Shown piece after piece: positions 34,653 to 43,849 of a stretch of DNA of 64,000 bases. Location of the stretch: positions 1,084,344 to 1,148,343 of the forward strand of contig NZ_JARBUY010000001.1 of the NCBI RefSeq assembly GCF_028882255.1, in the 5' to 3' direction. The DNA is from Maribacter polysaccharolyticus (lineage in GTDB: Bacteria > Bacteroidota > Bacteroidia > Flavobacteriales > Flavobacteriaceae). Below the pieces are notes generated by a model that saw nothing but the letters and a program-made list of their open reading frames with translations, was not told the origin of the DNA and ran no database searches. Position numbers and translations under genes: made by a program. How positions within the stretch are numbered: position 1 is the first letter of the stretch; each line of letters begins with the position of its first letter.

Positions 34653-35563
34653 TTCTTTGCTAATTCCATAAACGTGTCCTCTATAGTGGGTTTAGTGGGT
34701 TCAATGCTGAAACTTTTAAGACCTTGCGCATCTAAATATTGTGCCAAATCGGCTATATTGAATGCTGGTCGTTTATCGGCATAATGAACAAACTCCCCAA
34801 AAGGGTATACGCTATATAAATGTTCATAATTATTTAAACTCCGTATCAGTTGGTACATATTGTTGGCCCCTATATTATAAAGGGCCTTAGGGAACTTATG
34901 CACAATGGATTCAGGTGTATCAATCTCTAATATCCCGCCATCCTGAATAAGAGCAATCCGATCGCACAGGGCAGCTTCATCCATGTATGGAGTAGAGACC
35001 AATATGGTTATGCCTTTCTTTTGAAGTCTTTTTAGCATTTCCCAGAATTCCTTCCTTGATACTGGGTCAACTCCTGTAGTGGGTTCATCCAAGAACAGCA
35101 CTTTCGGTTTATGTATCAAAGCGCAGCTTAAAGCCAATTTCTGTTTCATCCCTCCAGATAATTGACCGGCTCGCCTCTTTTTAAAAGGCTCTATTTGAAT
35201 ATAGATATCTTTGATTAGATCATAATTTTCCTCTATTGTCGTACCAAAAATAGTGGCGAAAAAATTGAGGTTTTCCTCTACGGTCAAATCTTGATATAAT
35301 GAAAATTTACCTGGCATATATCCAACACTCTGCCTAATATCTTTATAGTCTAACACTACATCATATCCTGCAACAGTCGCTTCTCCTTCATCAGAAAACA
35401 ATAAAGTGGTAAGAATTCTAAATAAAGTTGTTTTTCCGGCTCCATCCGGTCCTATAAGACCGAACAACTCCCCTTCCTTAACATCAAATGTGATCCCTTT
35501 TAAGGCTTTTACATTTTTATAGGATTTTGATATGTCAGTAACTCTAATACCCATACATCCCAT
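34649..35563 (-). CDS. ABC transporter ATP-binding protein (equivalent of YbhF N-terminal half)
   Basis: A 304-residue ABC ATPase: Walker A GPDGAGKTTLF (about residue 37), signature LSGGMKQKLALS, Walker B KVLFLDEPTTGVDP, H-loop TPYMDEAALCD (Tyr in place of the usual His, so a variant switch). A C-terminal extension of about 80 residues resembles the linker of YbhF. Translation may start at the first ATG or three codons later (MGIRVTD). Together with the next gene it replaces a single fused YbhF polypeptide. Confidence 0.92.
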   Translation of the reverse strand: MGCMGIRVTDISKSYKNVKALKGITFDVKEGELFGLIGPDGAGKTTLFRILTTLLFSDEGEATVAGYDVVLDYKDIRQSVGYMPGKFSLYQDLTVEENLNFFATIFGTTIEENYDLIKDIYIQIEPFKKRRAGQLSGGMKQKLALSCALIHKPKVLFLDEPTTGVDPVSRKEFWEMLKRLQKKGITILVSTPYMDEAALCDRIALIQDGGILEIDTPESIVHKFPKALYNIGANNMYQLIRSLNNYEHLYSVYPFGEFVHYADKRPAFNIADLAQYLDAQGLKSFSIEPTKPTIEDTFMELAKK

Positions 35564-35666
35564 TAGATTGTAACCCTTCTGGAGAGGTTATCCCTCCTTT
35601 TAGGTTTTGTTCGCAACTATTATCGTTAATATATATATCCATATCCGTTACAATTTTATTTATTTC

Positions 35667-36164
35667 CTATTCGAAGTAGTTGTCATAAAAAACGATATTC
35701 TCTATTATACTATTTTTGATTTTTGATGCATTTTCAATCGTTTTTGTTTCTGAGAGTGCTTCGATTTTATGTATTAGTGGTACGAGCCAAATGTGTAAAT
35801 TATCGTGGGAGCCTCCTTTCATTGTACAATTATTTACAATAAAAAAAATGTCTTCATTGAGTTGTTCGGCTAATTGATGATAATCCTCTAGTGTTTTGAG
35901 AGTTTGGACTTCGATGTTATTTTGCATTTTCAAAATAACCTCATTAGTTGTTGCGTCGGCTTTCCATTTGATACCATTGTTCATTACGATTTCTTCCGTC
36001 CATGAATTGTCATATACACTAGAAGCCCCGTTCTGCCATTCTTTGTTCGTAGATGCCAAGGCCGGTTTTGTTGTAGTGCTTGTGATGGTTTTGTCTTCTT
36101 TGTTTTTACCGTCTTTACAGCTTACTAAAGCCATTAGGCTCAATACTAAAATCAAATATTTCAT
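35667..36164 (-). CDS. Lipoprotein, unknown, inside the efflux operon
   Basis: A 165-residue protein with a lipoprotein signal (LSLMALVSCKDG, Cys about 16). After a Thr/Ser/Lys-rich linker, a mostly helical domain follows, containing DYHQLAEQLNEDIFFIVNNCTMKG and DNLHIWLVPLIHKIEAL, which suggests a four-helix bundle. The helical domain with paired His and Met residues is reminiscent of small metal-binding proteins. It sits between the membrane fusion protein (9 bases) and the ATPase genes (about 100 bases), so it is likely periplasmic and co-expressed. Confidence 0.75.
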   Translation of the reverse strand: MKYLILVLSLMALVSCKDGKNKEDKTITSTTTKPALASTNKEWQNGASSVYDNSWTEEIVMNNGIKWKADATTNEVILKMQNNIEVQTLKTLEDYHQLAEQLNEDIFFIVNNCTMKGGSHDNLHIWLVPLIHKIEALSETKTIENASKIKNSIIENIVFYDNYFE

Positions 36165-36173
36165 TGTTGTTTT

Positions 36174-37085
36174 TTAGTGAATATTATCGGTTGAATTCTT
36201 AAGCCATACTTCTGCCGGCATTCCTATTTTTAAGCCACCATCATTTACCACATCAACCTTAATGGCATAAACCAATGCTACCCGCTCCTCCTTGGTTTGA
36301 ATGATTTTAGGTGTGAATTCTGCTTCTGAAGCTATCCAACTGATATGTCCTGTGTACGATCTCATACTATCATCAGAATCGACCTTAACTATTACTTCCT
36401 CTCCAATGCTAATTGTAGAAAGTTGAGTTTCACTGATGTATGCACGTAATTGCATGTTGTTTAAATCCGCTATCTTATATAGGGGCTTGCCAAATGAAAA
36501 CACCTCGCCTTGTTCTGCATAAGTGACTAGGACAGTGCCCTCGATAGGGTTGACGATTCTACTCTTACTTATTTGGTCATCAACTTGCTTTAACTGTACA
36601 TCTATGGATTTGAGCTCATTGAGCGTTGATGCATTTTGGATCTCAATACTTCTAATTTGTTGGTTGAGTACGTTTATTTCCCCAATAATATCGTCCAATT
36701 GTTGTTGGGTCCCAGCGTTATCCTGAATTAGCTTTTCAGTTCGGACTTCATTGATTCGCGCTGTTTTAAGTTTAGCTTTTAAAACAGATATTTCAGAAAG
36801 GACACCTTTTGATTTTGAGGATATAATTTCTTTTGATGTATATAATTCTTCCCGTTTAATCGTCAGAGGAATGGTATCAATGAAGCCTATGAAAGCTTCT
36901 TTTTTGATAACATTGCCTTCTTGAACATTGAACGACATGAGTTTACCATTGTTCTCTGCCGAAATTATAATTTCAGTTGCCTCAAAGTTTCCATAACCAT
37001 CCGCCCCATTGCTGTCGCCATTGCATGAAATCAAACTCAAAACAAGTAAGCTTAATACTATTAAATTTGTCTGCTGCATCTTCAT
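36174..37085 (-). CDS. HlyD-family periplasmic adaptor (membrane fusion protein)
   Basis: A 303-residue protein with a lipoprotein signal (LSLLVLSLISCNG). It has a biotinyl-lipoyl-like half motif (ISAENNGKLMSFNVQEGNVIKK), a long coiled-coil hairpin (about residues 75-165), a second lipoyl half (SRIVNPIEGTVLVTYAEQGE) and a beta-barrel domain. This is the YbhG/EmrA type, which links an ABC exporter to TolC. It stands 88 bases after the TolC gene in the same direction. Confidence 0.9.
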   Translation of the reverse strand: MKMQQTNLIVLSLLVLSLISCNGDSNGADGYGNFEATEIIISAENNGKLMSFNVQEGNVIKKEAFIGFIDTIPLTIKREELYTSKEIISSKSKGVLSEISVLKAKLKTARINEVRTEKLIQDNAGTQQQLDDIIGEINVLNQQIRSIEIQNASTLNELKSIDVQLKQVDDQISKSRIVNPIEGTVLVTYAEQGEVFSFGKPLYKIADLNNMQLRAYISETQLSTISIGEEVIVKVDSDDSMRSYTGHISWIASEAEFTPKIIQTKEERVALVYAIKVDVVNDGGLKIGMPAEVWLKNSTDNIH

Positions 37086-37173
37086 TTTGTTTATTTTTAA
37101 ATGTTTTTATCCTTAAGAAATGATCTTAATACTACTTTTGTTGATTGCTGATTCGTAAATAGGAATTTTGTGC

Positions 37174-38421
37174 TTAATTCCCTTTGATAATATTATAATT
37201 TGATTTTGCCAATTCCAGTTGAATTGTATGGGTTACTAACCGGTTTTCTTCTTCATATAAATTTGTTAATTCCGTAATGTAGATAGATGTGGTAATTACC
37301 CCGTTACGCAATTGAGACTCGGTGGCACTTAAGACTTCCCTTCTTAGAGCTATAATTTCACTATCTTTCACTAATAATTCCATTAACTTTTTAATATCGG
37401 ATTCGTGCTGGTCCAGTTCGATATTCGTATTCAGTTTAAACACCTCTGTTTCATTATCCAGAATGTCCTCGTTGATTTTTAAGGCCCTGCGTTCCTTTTT
37501 GTTGGAATTCCAATCAAAGACATTCCATTTTAATTTCAAACCAACCGTATAGAAACCTTGAAATGAATTGTCAAGCATATTCAATCCTGGATTTCCAAGG
37601 CCACCATCAACAAAACCAGAGAGTTTTGGTGCATTTTCAATGGCCAACAAGGAAGTAGAAGCTTCGATTTCCTTTTTTTTGAGGTTGAATAATTCTAGTT
37701 CCGGACGTTCTATTTCAGAAGTCATGGAGGTATTGACCATAGGGGTCTCAAACACGGTATTTTCATCTAGAACTATTCCTATTATTGAAGACAAACTACT
37801 GATTAATGATGCCTTTTCTTTCAAAGTTGATTCAATATCCTGTTCTATTTTCAAAAGTTCTACTTCTATGGTCCTATCCGATGTCGGGAGAAGTGTGCCA
37901 TTTGCGATACCGGACTTCACTTCTTTTAATTTGGTGGTTAACTGCTCCTGTTTTAAAAGTAAAAGTTGATGCTTTTCTTGCATTAATAATATTGAAAAAT
38001 AGAATTGGTTAATCTGGGACTTTAATTGATATAGGTCAACCTCGATTTGTTTTCTACCTGTATTGTATTTAGCGTTATTTAAATCCGATTTAATATTAAG
38101 TCCCCCTCCGTATATTAATTGGTTTACGGTAAGATTGGCTCGATACTGCTCCTTGTTTAAGGATTCTACGGTGTTTCCCGTAATAGGAATCTCGATCACG
38201 TCAGATTGATACGTTCCTTGTGCGGATAGTCCAACTTGAGGTAGTTTTTTAGCATTTATGGAAGATCTTTCAAATTCTTGTTGCGAATTGAGCATTGCCG
38301 TTTGTTTTGTTAATGGATAGTTTTCATTAACAAGCTGGTAGCACTCTTCTAAAGTAAGCGCCTTTTGAGACCACGACATTGTGGTCAGTAATAAAAAAAT
38401 AATTAAAATAGTAAGTCTCAT
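37174..38421 (-). CDS. TolC-family outer membrane channel protein
   Basis: A 415-residue protein with signal peptide (residues 1-18) and the repeated helical/beta TolC architecture: LTLEECYQLVNENYPLTKQ at the start, and two similar halves with coiled-coil helices at about residues 100-210 and 300-400. It forms the outer membrane exit duct of the ABC exporter encoded downstream. It follows directly (zero bases) on the TetR gene stop, so it is under the control of the operator at 39047-39071. Confidence 0.92.
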   Translation of the reverse strand: MRLTILIIFLLLTTMSWSQKALTLEECYQLVNENYPLTKQTAMLNSQQEFERSSINAKKLPQVGLSAQGTYQSDVIEIPITGNTVESLNKEQYRANLTVNQLIYGGGLNIKSDLNNAKYNTGRKQIEVDLYQLKSQINQFYFSILLMQEKHQLLLLKQEQLTTKLKEVKSGIANGTLLPTSDRTIEVELLKIEQDIESTLKEKASLISSLSSIIGIVLDENTVFETPMVNTSMTSEIERPELELFNLKKKEIEASTSLLAIENAPKLSGFVDGGLGNPGLNMLDNSFQGFYTVGLKLKWNVFDWNSNKKERRALKINEDILDNETEVFKLNTNIELDQHESDIKKLMELLVKDSEIIALRREVLSATESQLRNGVITTSIYITELTNLYEEENRLVTHTIQLELAKSNYNIIKGN

Positions 38422-39033
38422 TTATTTACGTTTTATTGAATTAATGATAAAATCTGCTACTTCGGTTTTTCGGGTTTTCAATATTGACTTATAAGTATTT
38501 GGATCACTGTTCGTTAGCCCTCTTATAAAGGGTTCAGCCATACAAGGGAAAATATTCAAGGATAGAATGTGTATAAATAATTGTTCTGGATTAATAGGGA
38601 TTAAAATACCTGCCCGTATTTCCCTTTCAACTTGTATCTTGAACTTTTCAATATTGGGAAATTTTGGATGTGTTTTTAAGCTGTCGAAAAAGTCCCCATT
38701 TTCATTTAATTCGTGAATCACAAAATTTGATAGATGAGGATGCTTTTGTTTAAAAGCAAAATAGTTTGAAGAGAATCTTCTTATTTTATCTTCAATTGTA
38801 GATTCGTCATTGATAATATCGTCTATTTGTGGTGCCACTATGTAGAAGACATTGTTGAAAACCATCTCATAGAGTGTTTGCTTATTTTTGAAATAGTAGT
38901 GGATAAGCGATTTATTGACTTCTGCCAAATCAGCGATTTCCTGCATTCTTGAACCATGCAGGCCTTTGGCCTGGAATATCTCATTTGCAGCTCTTAAAAT
39001 TTGGTCTTTTACCTTTAATGATCTCATATTCAT
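38422..39033 (-). CDS. TetR/AcrR-family repressor of the efflux operon
   Basis: A 203-residue regulator. The N-terminal helix-turn-helix (residues 9-55) has the typical KDQILRAANEIFQAKGLHGS, MQEIADLAEVNKSLIHYYF and K-x-x-L-Y-E-x-V-F pattern; the rest is an all-helical ligand domain. It is the first gene of the efflux run, and its start is preceded by a 25-bp palindrome. It should repress itself and the TolC/HlyD/ABC genes until a substrate binds. Confidence 0.92.
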   Translation of the reverse strand: MNMRSLKVKDQILRAANEIFQAKGLHGSRMQEIADLAEVNKSLIHYYFKNKQTLYEMVFNNVFYIVAPQIDDIINDESTIEDKIRRFSSNYFAFKQKHPHLSNFVIHELNENGDFFDSLKTHPKFPNIEKFKIQVEREIRAGILIPINPEQLFIHILSLNIFPCMAEPFIRGLTNSDPNTYKSILKTRKTEVADFIINSIKRK

Positions 39034-39046
39034 AACTATTACGTTT

Positions 39047-39071
39047 AACCATTTGGTTTAACCAAATGGTT
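39047..39071. promoter_or_regulatory. TetR operator palindrome
   Basis: AACCATTTGGTT, one base, AACCAAATGGTT: perfect 12-bp arms, beginning 14 bases before the TetR start. Each arm is itself nearly palindromic, which would suit two TetR dimers. The position overlaps the likely promoter/5' UTR, as in autoregulation. Confidence 0.8.
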
Positions 39072-39122
39072 AGTTCAGGGGTGTGAAATTCCCGTCCTAA
39101 TGTATTTTTTACTTAAGCCTTC

Positions 39123-39848
39123 TTAAATTCCTATTCTCTCAAAAAATGCCTCTTTGTAATTTTCCCCTATTGGAATTCTCTCACCATCAATAATTACCTT
39201 ATTTCGTTGTAGCAGTTCGATTTTTGAAATATTAACTACATAGGATCGATGTATTCTGATAAAAAGAGTGCCAGGTAATTTAGCTTGGAAATCCCTAAAA
39301 TTGGTGAGGGTCAATATCTGACCATTCGTTTGGGTAAACACTTTTAGATAATCCTTAAATCCTTGTATATATTTTATGTCACTTACCAATATTCTAATAT
39401 TATCATATTCCGATTTGATAAATACGAAATCATCTTCCAAATGCACTCGATTATTACCGACCTGGGTTTGAACATTTTTATTCAATTCTGTGAATTTCAG
39501 CTGTTGTTTGGCCCGTTGAATAGCTTTTATGAATCTTGGAAAAGGTATGGGTTTGACCAAATAATCTATGGCATTTAACTCAAAGCCTTCCAAGGCATAC
39601 TGCGGATAAGCCGTCGTAAAAATGAAAATAGGTCTATTGTCCTCGAGGGATTTTATAAAATCTATACCATTAATATGATGCATTTCTATATCCGAAAAAA
39701 TCAGATCCACAGTATGGTCCTTTATAAAGTCAATAGCTTCCAATGCATTGGCAAAAGTACCTAGTACGGTTATGGAATCAACCGATTCACAGTAGGACTC
39801 CAAAACCTTAATGGCCATTGGTTCATCATCAATTATAATACAATTCAT
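39123..39848 (-). CDS. LytTR-family response regulator
   Basis: A 241-residue protein. The receiver domain has DDEP (residues 8-11), the phospho-acceptor aspartate in LIFSDIEMHHINGID (about residue 55) and LVKPI. A LytTR DNA-binding domain covers residues 140-241 (KSEYDNIRIL, FIRIHRSYVVNISK). Its ATG overlaps the kinase gene stop by four bases, forming a cognate pair. It lies upstream of, and opposite to nothing in, the TetR operon, which it may or may not affect. Confidence 0.93.
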   Translation of the reverse strand: MNCIIIDDEPMAIKVLESYCESVDSITVLGTFANALEAIDFIKDHTVDLIFSDIEMHHINGIDFIKSLEDNRPIFIFTTAYPQYALEGFELNAIDYLVKPIPFPRFIKAIQRAKQQLKFTELNKNVQTQVGNNRVHLEDDFVFIKSEYDNIRILVSDIKYIQGFKDYLKVFTQTNGQILTLTNFRDFQAKLPGTLFIRIHRSYVVNISKIELLQRNKVIIDGERIPIGENYKEAFFERIGI

Positions 39849-40876
39849 AGCAAATATATTTCCAAATACACATTGTAATACTCTTCTTCAACACAAGTCG
39901 TCAAACTATAATTACCTCCATATAAATACTCCAATTGGGATTTGATATTATCCATACCAATTCCTGAATTATCTATATCCTTCTTTTTTAATCCTATGAT
40001 ATTCCTTACTTTAAAAAAAAGAAAACCTTCATCAACAGTAATGGTAATATCAATAAAAGTTCGACCATCATGGGTAGTTCCGTGCTTAAAGGCATTCTCT
40101 ATAAAGGAAATCAACAACAAAGGATAAATTTTTAGATTCCCGCAATCCTCATCAATTACCAGTTTTATGTGTTCGCTGTCGGCCAATCGTAATTTTTGTA
40201 AAGAAATATAATTGTTTATATATTCGATTTCCCTCTCCAATGACACTTTGTTCTTTCCTACTTCATACAACATATACCGCATTAGTTCCGAAAGTGTGAT
40301 GACCGCCTCCGGTGCATCCTCCGATTTACTTCTTACCAAAAAATAGATACTATTTAAAGTGTTAAATAAAAAGTGGGGTTTTAATTGTGTTCTTAAAAAT
40401 TGAAGCTCCATTTCCTTCTGCTCCTTAACCTTTATTTTATCATTTCTTTCACGTCTATAAAAATCATTCGCTAATCCAAAAACACCACCTAACAAGAAAA
40501 AAGATAAGGAAAAAACAGTAGGGGCGATATAGCGTATATTGTGTATTTTGAGCAAACCATTTTCCGTTTGTACGGGATGATTTAAAAACCTGAAGAACGA
40601 AACACCAAAAATACTGATTATCAAATAGTTAAAAACAAGCAACAACAATATGGAAAAAACAATGTACAACCCGATTCTTTTCTTCAATAATAAATAAGGA
40701 ACCAGCAAAAGGCTATTGCTATAAAATAAGATGGGATTAAAAATCAACCTTGTAATCATTTCATTGGGCACATCTCCAATTTCAATACTCGCAACACTAA
40801 TGGAAAACATGGAAAAACAAATCCAAAGTAATACATGCACTAAAACCTTCTTTATATTATTCTCTAAGACCGTCAT
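39845..40876 (-). CDS. LytS-type sensor histidine kinase (His_kinase family)
   Basis: A 343-residue membrane kinase. Four membrane helices (residues 15-135) are followed by a coiled linker and the His_kinase domain with the phospho-acceptor histidine in TQLKPHFLFNTLNSI (about residue 172) and an ATPase domain with LLISFIENAFKHG (N-box) and SGIGMDNIKSQL (G-box). It lacks a large external sensor, so it probably senses something in the membrane. It forms a pair with the LytTR regulator and is preceded by the DUF4907 gene 14 bases away. Confidence 0.92.
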   Translation of the reverse strand: MTVLENNIKKVLVHVLLWICFSMFSISVASIEIGDVPNEMITRLIFNPILFYSNSLLLVPYLLLKKRIGLYIVFSILLLLVFNYLIISIFGVSFFRFLNHPVQTENGLLKIHNIRYIAPTVFSLSFFLLGGVFGLANDFYRRERNDKIKVKEQKEMELQFLRTQLKPHFLFNTLNSIYFLVRSKSEDAPEAVITLSELMRYMLYEVGKNKVSLEREIEYINNYISLQKLRLADSEHIKLVIDEDCGNLKIYPLLLISFIENAFKHGTTHDGRTFIDITITVDEGFLFFKVRNIIGLKKKDIDNSGIGMDNIKSQLEYLYGGNYSLTTCVEEEYYNVYLEIYLL

Positions 40877-40890
40877 TATTATCTATTGTC

Positions 40891-41235
40891 CTAATTTTTA
40901 TATTCTATCCTATTTTCCTCTAAGTCCTCTGCTGTGATTATTGGTCGCTTATTGTTTTTTAACTTAGTTAAAACCAATAGCCCAATTTTTTTTGCATCCT
41001 TTTTTGTTTTAAAATACTGATTTCCAATAACTCCTGGTATTATTTCCTGTATCACTATGATTTTATTGTCTTCTAATATTTCATAGCCCCAACCATGTTC
41101 GGTTTCCTTTACGATCAATTCCAAAGAGGAATCGGATTTATTCATTTCTACTTGCCTGTAAAGAAGCATACTAAAATATGTTACAACAATGGTTATCGTA
41201 AAAAACACTAATATGTATGTAATTATTCTTTTCAT
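40891..41235 (-). CDS. DUF4907 family protein
   Basis: A 114-residue protein starting with a basic residue pair and one membrane helix or signal anchor (MKRIITYILVFFTITIVVTYF), then a soluble domain with GWGYEILEDNKIIVIQEIIPGV and an ending KRPIITAEDLEENRIEY, matching DUF4907. I choose the ATG at 41235; a frame-extending TTG three codons earlier is a weaker start. It is likely the first gene of the DUF4907-LytS-LytTR unit. A terminator-like hairpin (41250-41314) lies directly upstream. Confidence 0.82.
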   Translation of the reverse strand: MKRIITYILVFFTITIVVTYFSMLLYRQVEMNKSDSSLELIVKETEHGWGYEILEDNKIIVIQEIIPGVIGNQYFKTKKDAKKIGLLVLTKLKNNKRPIITAEDLEENRIEYKN

Positions 41236-41249
41236 GTTCAACAAAAAAA

Positions 41250-41314
41250 TGGGTCAGGTAAAGAAATTTGTAACCTTATGCTAAACCACGATAACAATAT
41301 CGATACCTGACCCA
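41250..41314 (-). terminator. Long-loop hairpin with T-run just before DUF4907
   Basis: On the minus strand TGGGTCAGGTA pairs perfectly with TACCTGACCCA over 11 bp with a 43-base loop, followed immediately by TTTTTTTG. This is an intrinsic terminator shape, ending about 14 bases before the DUF4907 ATG, so it could act as an attenuator. Confidence 0.65.
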
Positions 41315-41443
41315 CACACTAACCAACCAAAATTATTTTAACTACTCAAATATTATCCGCAATCATAGCTTTCACCATATTCAAAATATAAATCCAGTGC
41401 GCTTTTGAATTAATAATGGCCCTATCGATCAATCTTTAAAAAA

Positions 41444-41490
41444 GAGTCTGGTATAGGAAATTATTTTATGACACAACCAATACCAGACTC
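41444..41490 (-). terminator. Second, similar hairpin with T-run
   Basis: On the minus strand GAGTCTGGTAT pairs with ATACCAGACTC (11 bp, 25-base loop), followed by TTTTTTAAAG. It is similar in sequence and design to the hairpin at 41250-41314 and lies about 230 bases downstream of the kelch gene stop. It may end the kelch transcript. Confidence 0.6.
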
Positions 41491-41720
41491 AACCATCATC
41501 ATCACTCAACATTAAGCATAAACAACCAAACGACTTTATCCAAGATCATTAATCCAACTATAGAATCACATAACATCATCAAATAGAGCGAGGCATTCAC
41601 GATGTTAAATTCATATATGGATCCACACCACATTACCCGACTTGTAAATACAACCAAATCATATATTGAAGGGGGTATTTATAAAAACCCAATACTAGTC
41701 AGGGACGAGTCGAGCCCTTT

Positions 41721-42737
41721 TTAATTATCATCTTCATCTTCCCACTCAAATGGGAAAAATTCCATAGTATCATCTAAATACAAGGTACCATTCCTGCCAA
41801 GGGATACAAATGCCCGCTCCCCATTACCAAAGGAGATGGCATCCTGCCTTGCATTTCTTTCGAATGATAATTTTTGTTCCCAAGAGTTGTTTTCAGGCCT
41901 ATATTCCCAAATGGTCTTCATAGCACCAGGTCTTTCCCCACAAGCGATATAGCCTCTTCCAGCCATACTAAACCCTACAGCGCTGGCTCTCATAATATCC
42001 AAATAATCATCATCATAATCATCATGGTCCAGATTTTTAAACGAACTCCATTGCTCTGTGTTAACATCAAACACCCAAAAATCTTTTACATAAACACCAT
42101 TATTCACTCCGGTACACAAGTAAACCTTATCATCTATTTTGAAAGTTGCGGCCTCTCTACGTTTATCTCCCCCAAAACCTAATAATTCAGTCCACGTATC
42201 TGTTGCTGGGTCATATTTCCAAAAATCCTTTTTATCCCCATCGCCGTCATATCCAGTCCCAACATACCCATGGCTGTTTGAACTAAACCCTACCGCACCC
42301 CTTCTGGGACCACCGCCATAATCTGCTATAGGTATCCAAGTGTTACTACCCGTATCGTACTTGTAAAAGTCACTTAATTCTTCATTTATATCCCCATTAT
42401 AACCGGCTCCTACAAAACCTTCATTTCCAATTGTAAAAGAAACTGCGGAACTTCTTACCATGCCCGGATAGTCAGCCAACTGCTGCCATGCATCAATATC
42501 AAAATCATACTTCCAAAAATCCCCTAGATAATCATCCCCGTCATAACCTGTCCCCATATAACCATTATTGCCAACACTAAACGCCACAGCGTTGCTTCTA
42601 GGCTCTTCATTAAAGGAGGAACGTTTCGTCCAGTTACCCAAATCATCATCATCATCATCTGATGAGCAGCTAAAAGTTAGCGATAAAAAACCAATCATTA
42701 AAAGAATAACAAGGCTTCTGTCTAATCGTTGTTTCAT
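41721..42737 (-). CDS. Kelch-repeat lipoprotein
   Basis: A 338-residue lipoprotein (signal ending LSLTFSCSSDDDDDD; Cys about 24). The rest is a beta-propeller made of about six kelch-type repeats: patterns GYMGTGYDGDDYLGDFWKYD, GFVGAGYNGDI..DFYKYD, GYVGTGYDGDGDKKDFWKYD, and others, each ending W(E/Q)xL. It ends in an acidic tail (EWEDEDDN). These are usually surface-exposed binding proteins. It is downstream of and probably co-transcribed with the barrel protein at 42749. The similar Asp-rich runs at both ends are unusual. Confidence 0.9.
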   Translation of the reverse strand: MKQRLDRSLVILLMIGFLSLTFSCSSDDDDDDLGNWTKRSSFNEEPRSNAVAFSVGNNGYMGTGYDGDDYLGDFWKYDFDIDAWQQLADYPGMVRSSAVSFTIGNEGFVGAGYNGDINEELSDFYKYDTGSNTWIPIADYGGGPRRGAVGFSSNSHGYVGTGYDGDGDKKDFWKYDPATDTWTELLGFGGDKRREAATFKIDDKVYLCTGVNNGVYVKDFWVFDVNTEQWSSFKNLDHDDYDDDYLDIMRASAVGFSMAGRGYIACGERPGAMKTIWEYRPENNSWEQKLSFERNARQDAISFGNGERAFVSLGRNGTLYLDDTMEFFPFEWEDEDDN

Positions 42738-42748
42738 TATAATGTTTT

Positions 42749-43648
42749 TTAATTTAGTTTATATTTAACTCCAAAGTTTATGCAAAGAGATTCGGTAGAT
42801 CCAAAAGAATAGATTTCTGTATCATTGGTATCCAAAATCCTTAATTCAGTATTGGGCAAATAAGAAATTCCGAAACTCACTGCCCAATAATCATCAATTA
42901 TCGAATTGTAATCCATCCTAATTACCAGCGTTTTAAACTCTAGTTTACTATTTAAGATCGTGTCCGTGCCATTTATAGAAATACCCTCAGAAGTATTTGT
43001 GTAATTACCCTCAGGGTAAATCAAAATATCAAAATCATGATATTCATTCAGGCTATACCTTAAACTGCTCAAAGGAAAACCAATAGTATAATCCCAAGAT
43101 TGATTTATCATATTTGAATAAGAAACAAAAGGAAATAGCTGGGGCTCCCCGAATAAAATATCGTAATAAAGACCAAAAGCCATTTTTGCCTTTCCATTGG
43201 AAATTGAAGAGTCCCACTCTTTACCAATTTGTATGTTCCCTGCCAAAATCATATCGTCACTACCCAATTCTCTTTTAAGTGTAGCGTTTAACTGTGGTGT
43301 AAAACTCAGACCGACACTCCAATTCCCATTACATTTTTGTGTGTATGTACTTGTTAAACCTATGGAATATGAGTCTTCGAAAGACCCAAACAATCGGTTC
43401 TCCCCAATATCATTAAACCTACGATTCCAGTATTCAAGACCCACTCCAAATAGTAGGGTACCTGTAGCATATGTTTTAAATACATCCATACTTATTGATT
43501 TCTTAGTCATTTCTACATCACCAACATTAGTATACAATGAATAACCACTAGTTATTGTTGATTCGCTATTTGCTTTATTCAATGGTCCTTGAGCCTTCAT
43601 AAACAGCATGCTTCCAATAAAATAAAACAAACTAAAAATCCTCTTCAT
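42749..43648 (-). CDS. Outer membrane beta-barrel protein (DUF6268-like)
   Basis: A 299-residue protein with a signal peptide (residues 1-20) and repeated amphipathic strands ending in the C-terminal GVKYKLN, as in outer membrane barrels. The general pattern resembles DUF6268-type proteins, but I hold this loosely. It is transcribed away from the DUF4270 gene, with a roughly 200-bp shared promoter region between them, and is followed 11 bases later by the kelch lipoprotein gene. Confidence 0.72.
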   Translation of the reverse strand: MKRIFSLFYFIGSMLFMKAQGPLNKANSESTITSGYSLYTNVGDVEMTKKSISMDVFKTYATGTLLFGVGLEYWNRRFNDIGENRLFGSFEDSYSIGLTSTYTQKCNGNWSVGLSFTPQLNATLKRELGSDDMILAGNIQIGKEWDSSISNGKAKMAFGLYYDILFGEPQLFPFVSYSNMINQSWDYTIGFPLSSLRYSLNEYHDFDILIYPEGNYTNTSEGISINGTDTILNSKLEFKTLVIRMDYNSIIDDYWAVSFGISYLPNTELRILDTNDTEIYSFGSTESLCINFGVKYKLN

Positions 43649-43849
43649 GAAGCAAACCTAAAACCATAAATCCAGTTTATTAAATGAAATATACCAGGGC
43701 CTCTTAACAATCTACTAATCCATAATTATGATCTGTTAATTTTTTATAGAGTGTTTTCTGTGTTTCATAGAGCTAAACCACTGCTGTGTATAATTTAATT
43801 CTTTGGGTTGCTCCCATACTTTTTATTTGCATCTAATTAATTCTTTATA

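Larger units (their letters stand above)
41236..41720. other. Intergenic region with two terminator-like hairpins
   Basis: 485 bp between the kelch gene end and the DUF4907 start, both on the minus strand. It contains the two hairpins listed separately. The remaining DNA has no open frame of note. Confidence 0.6.
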
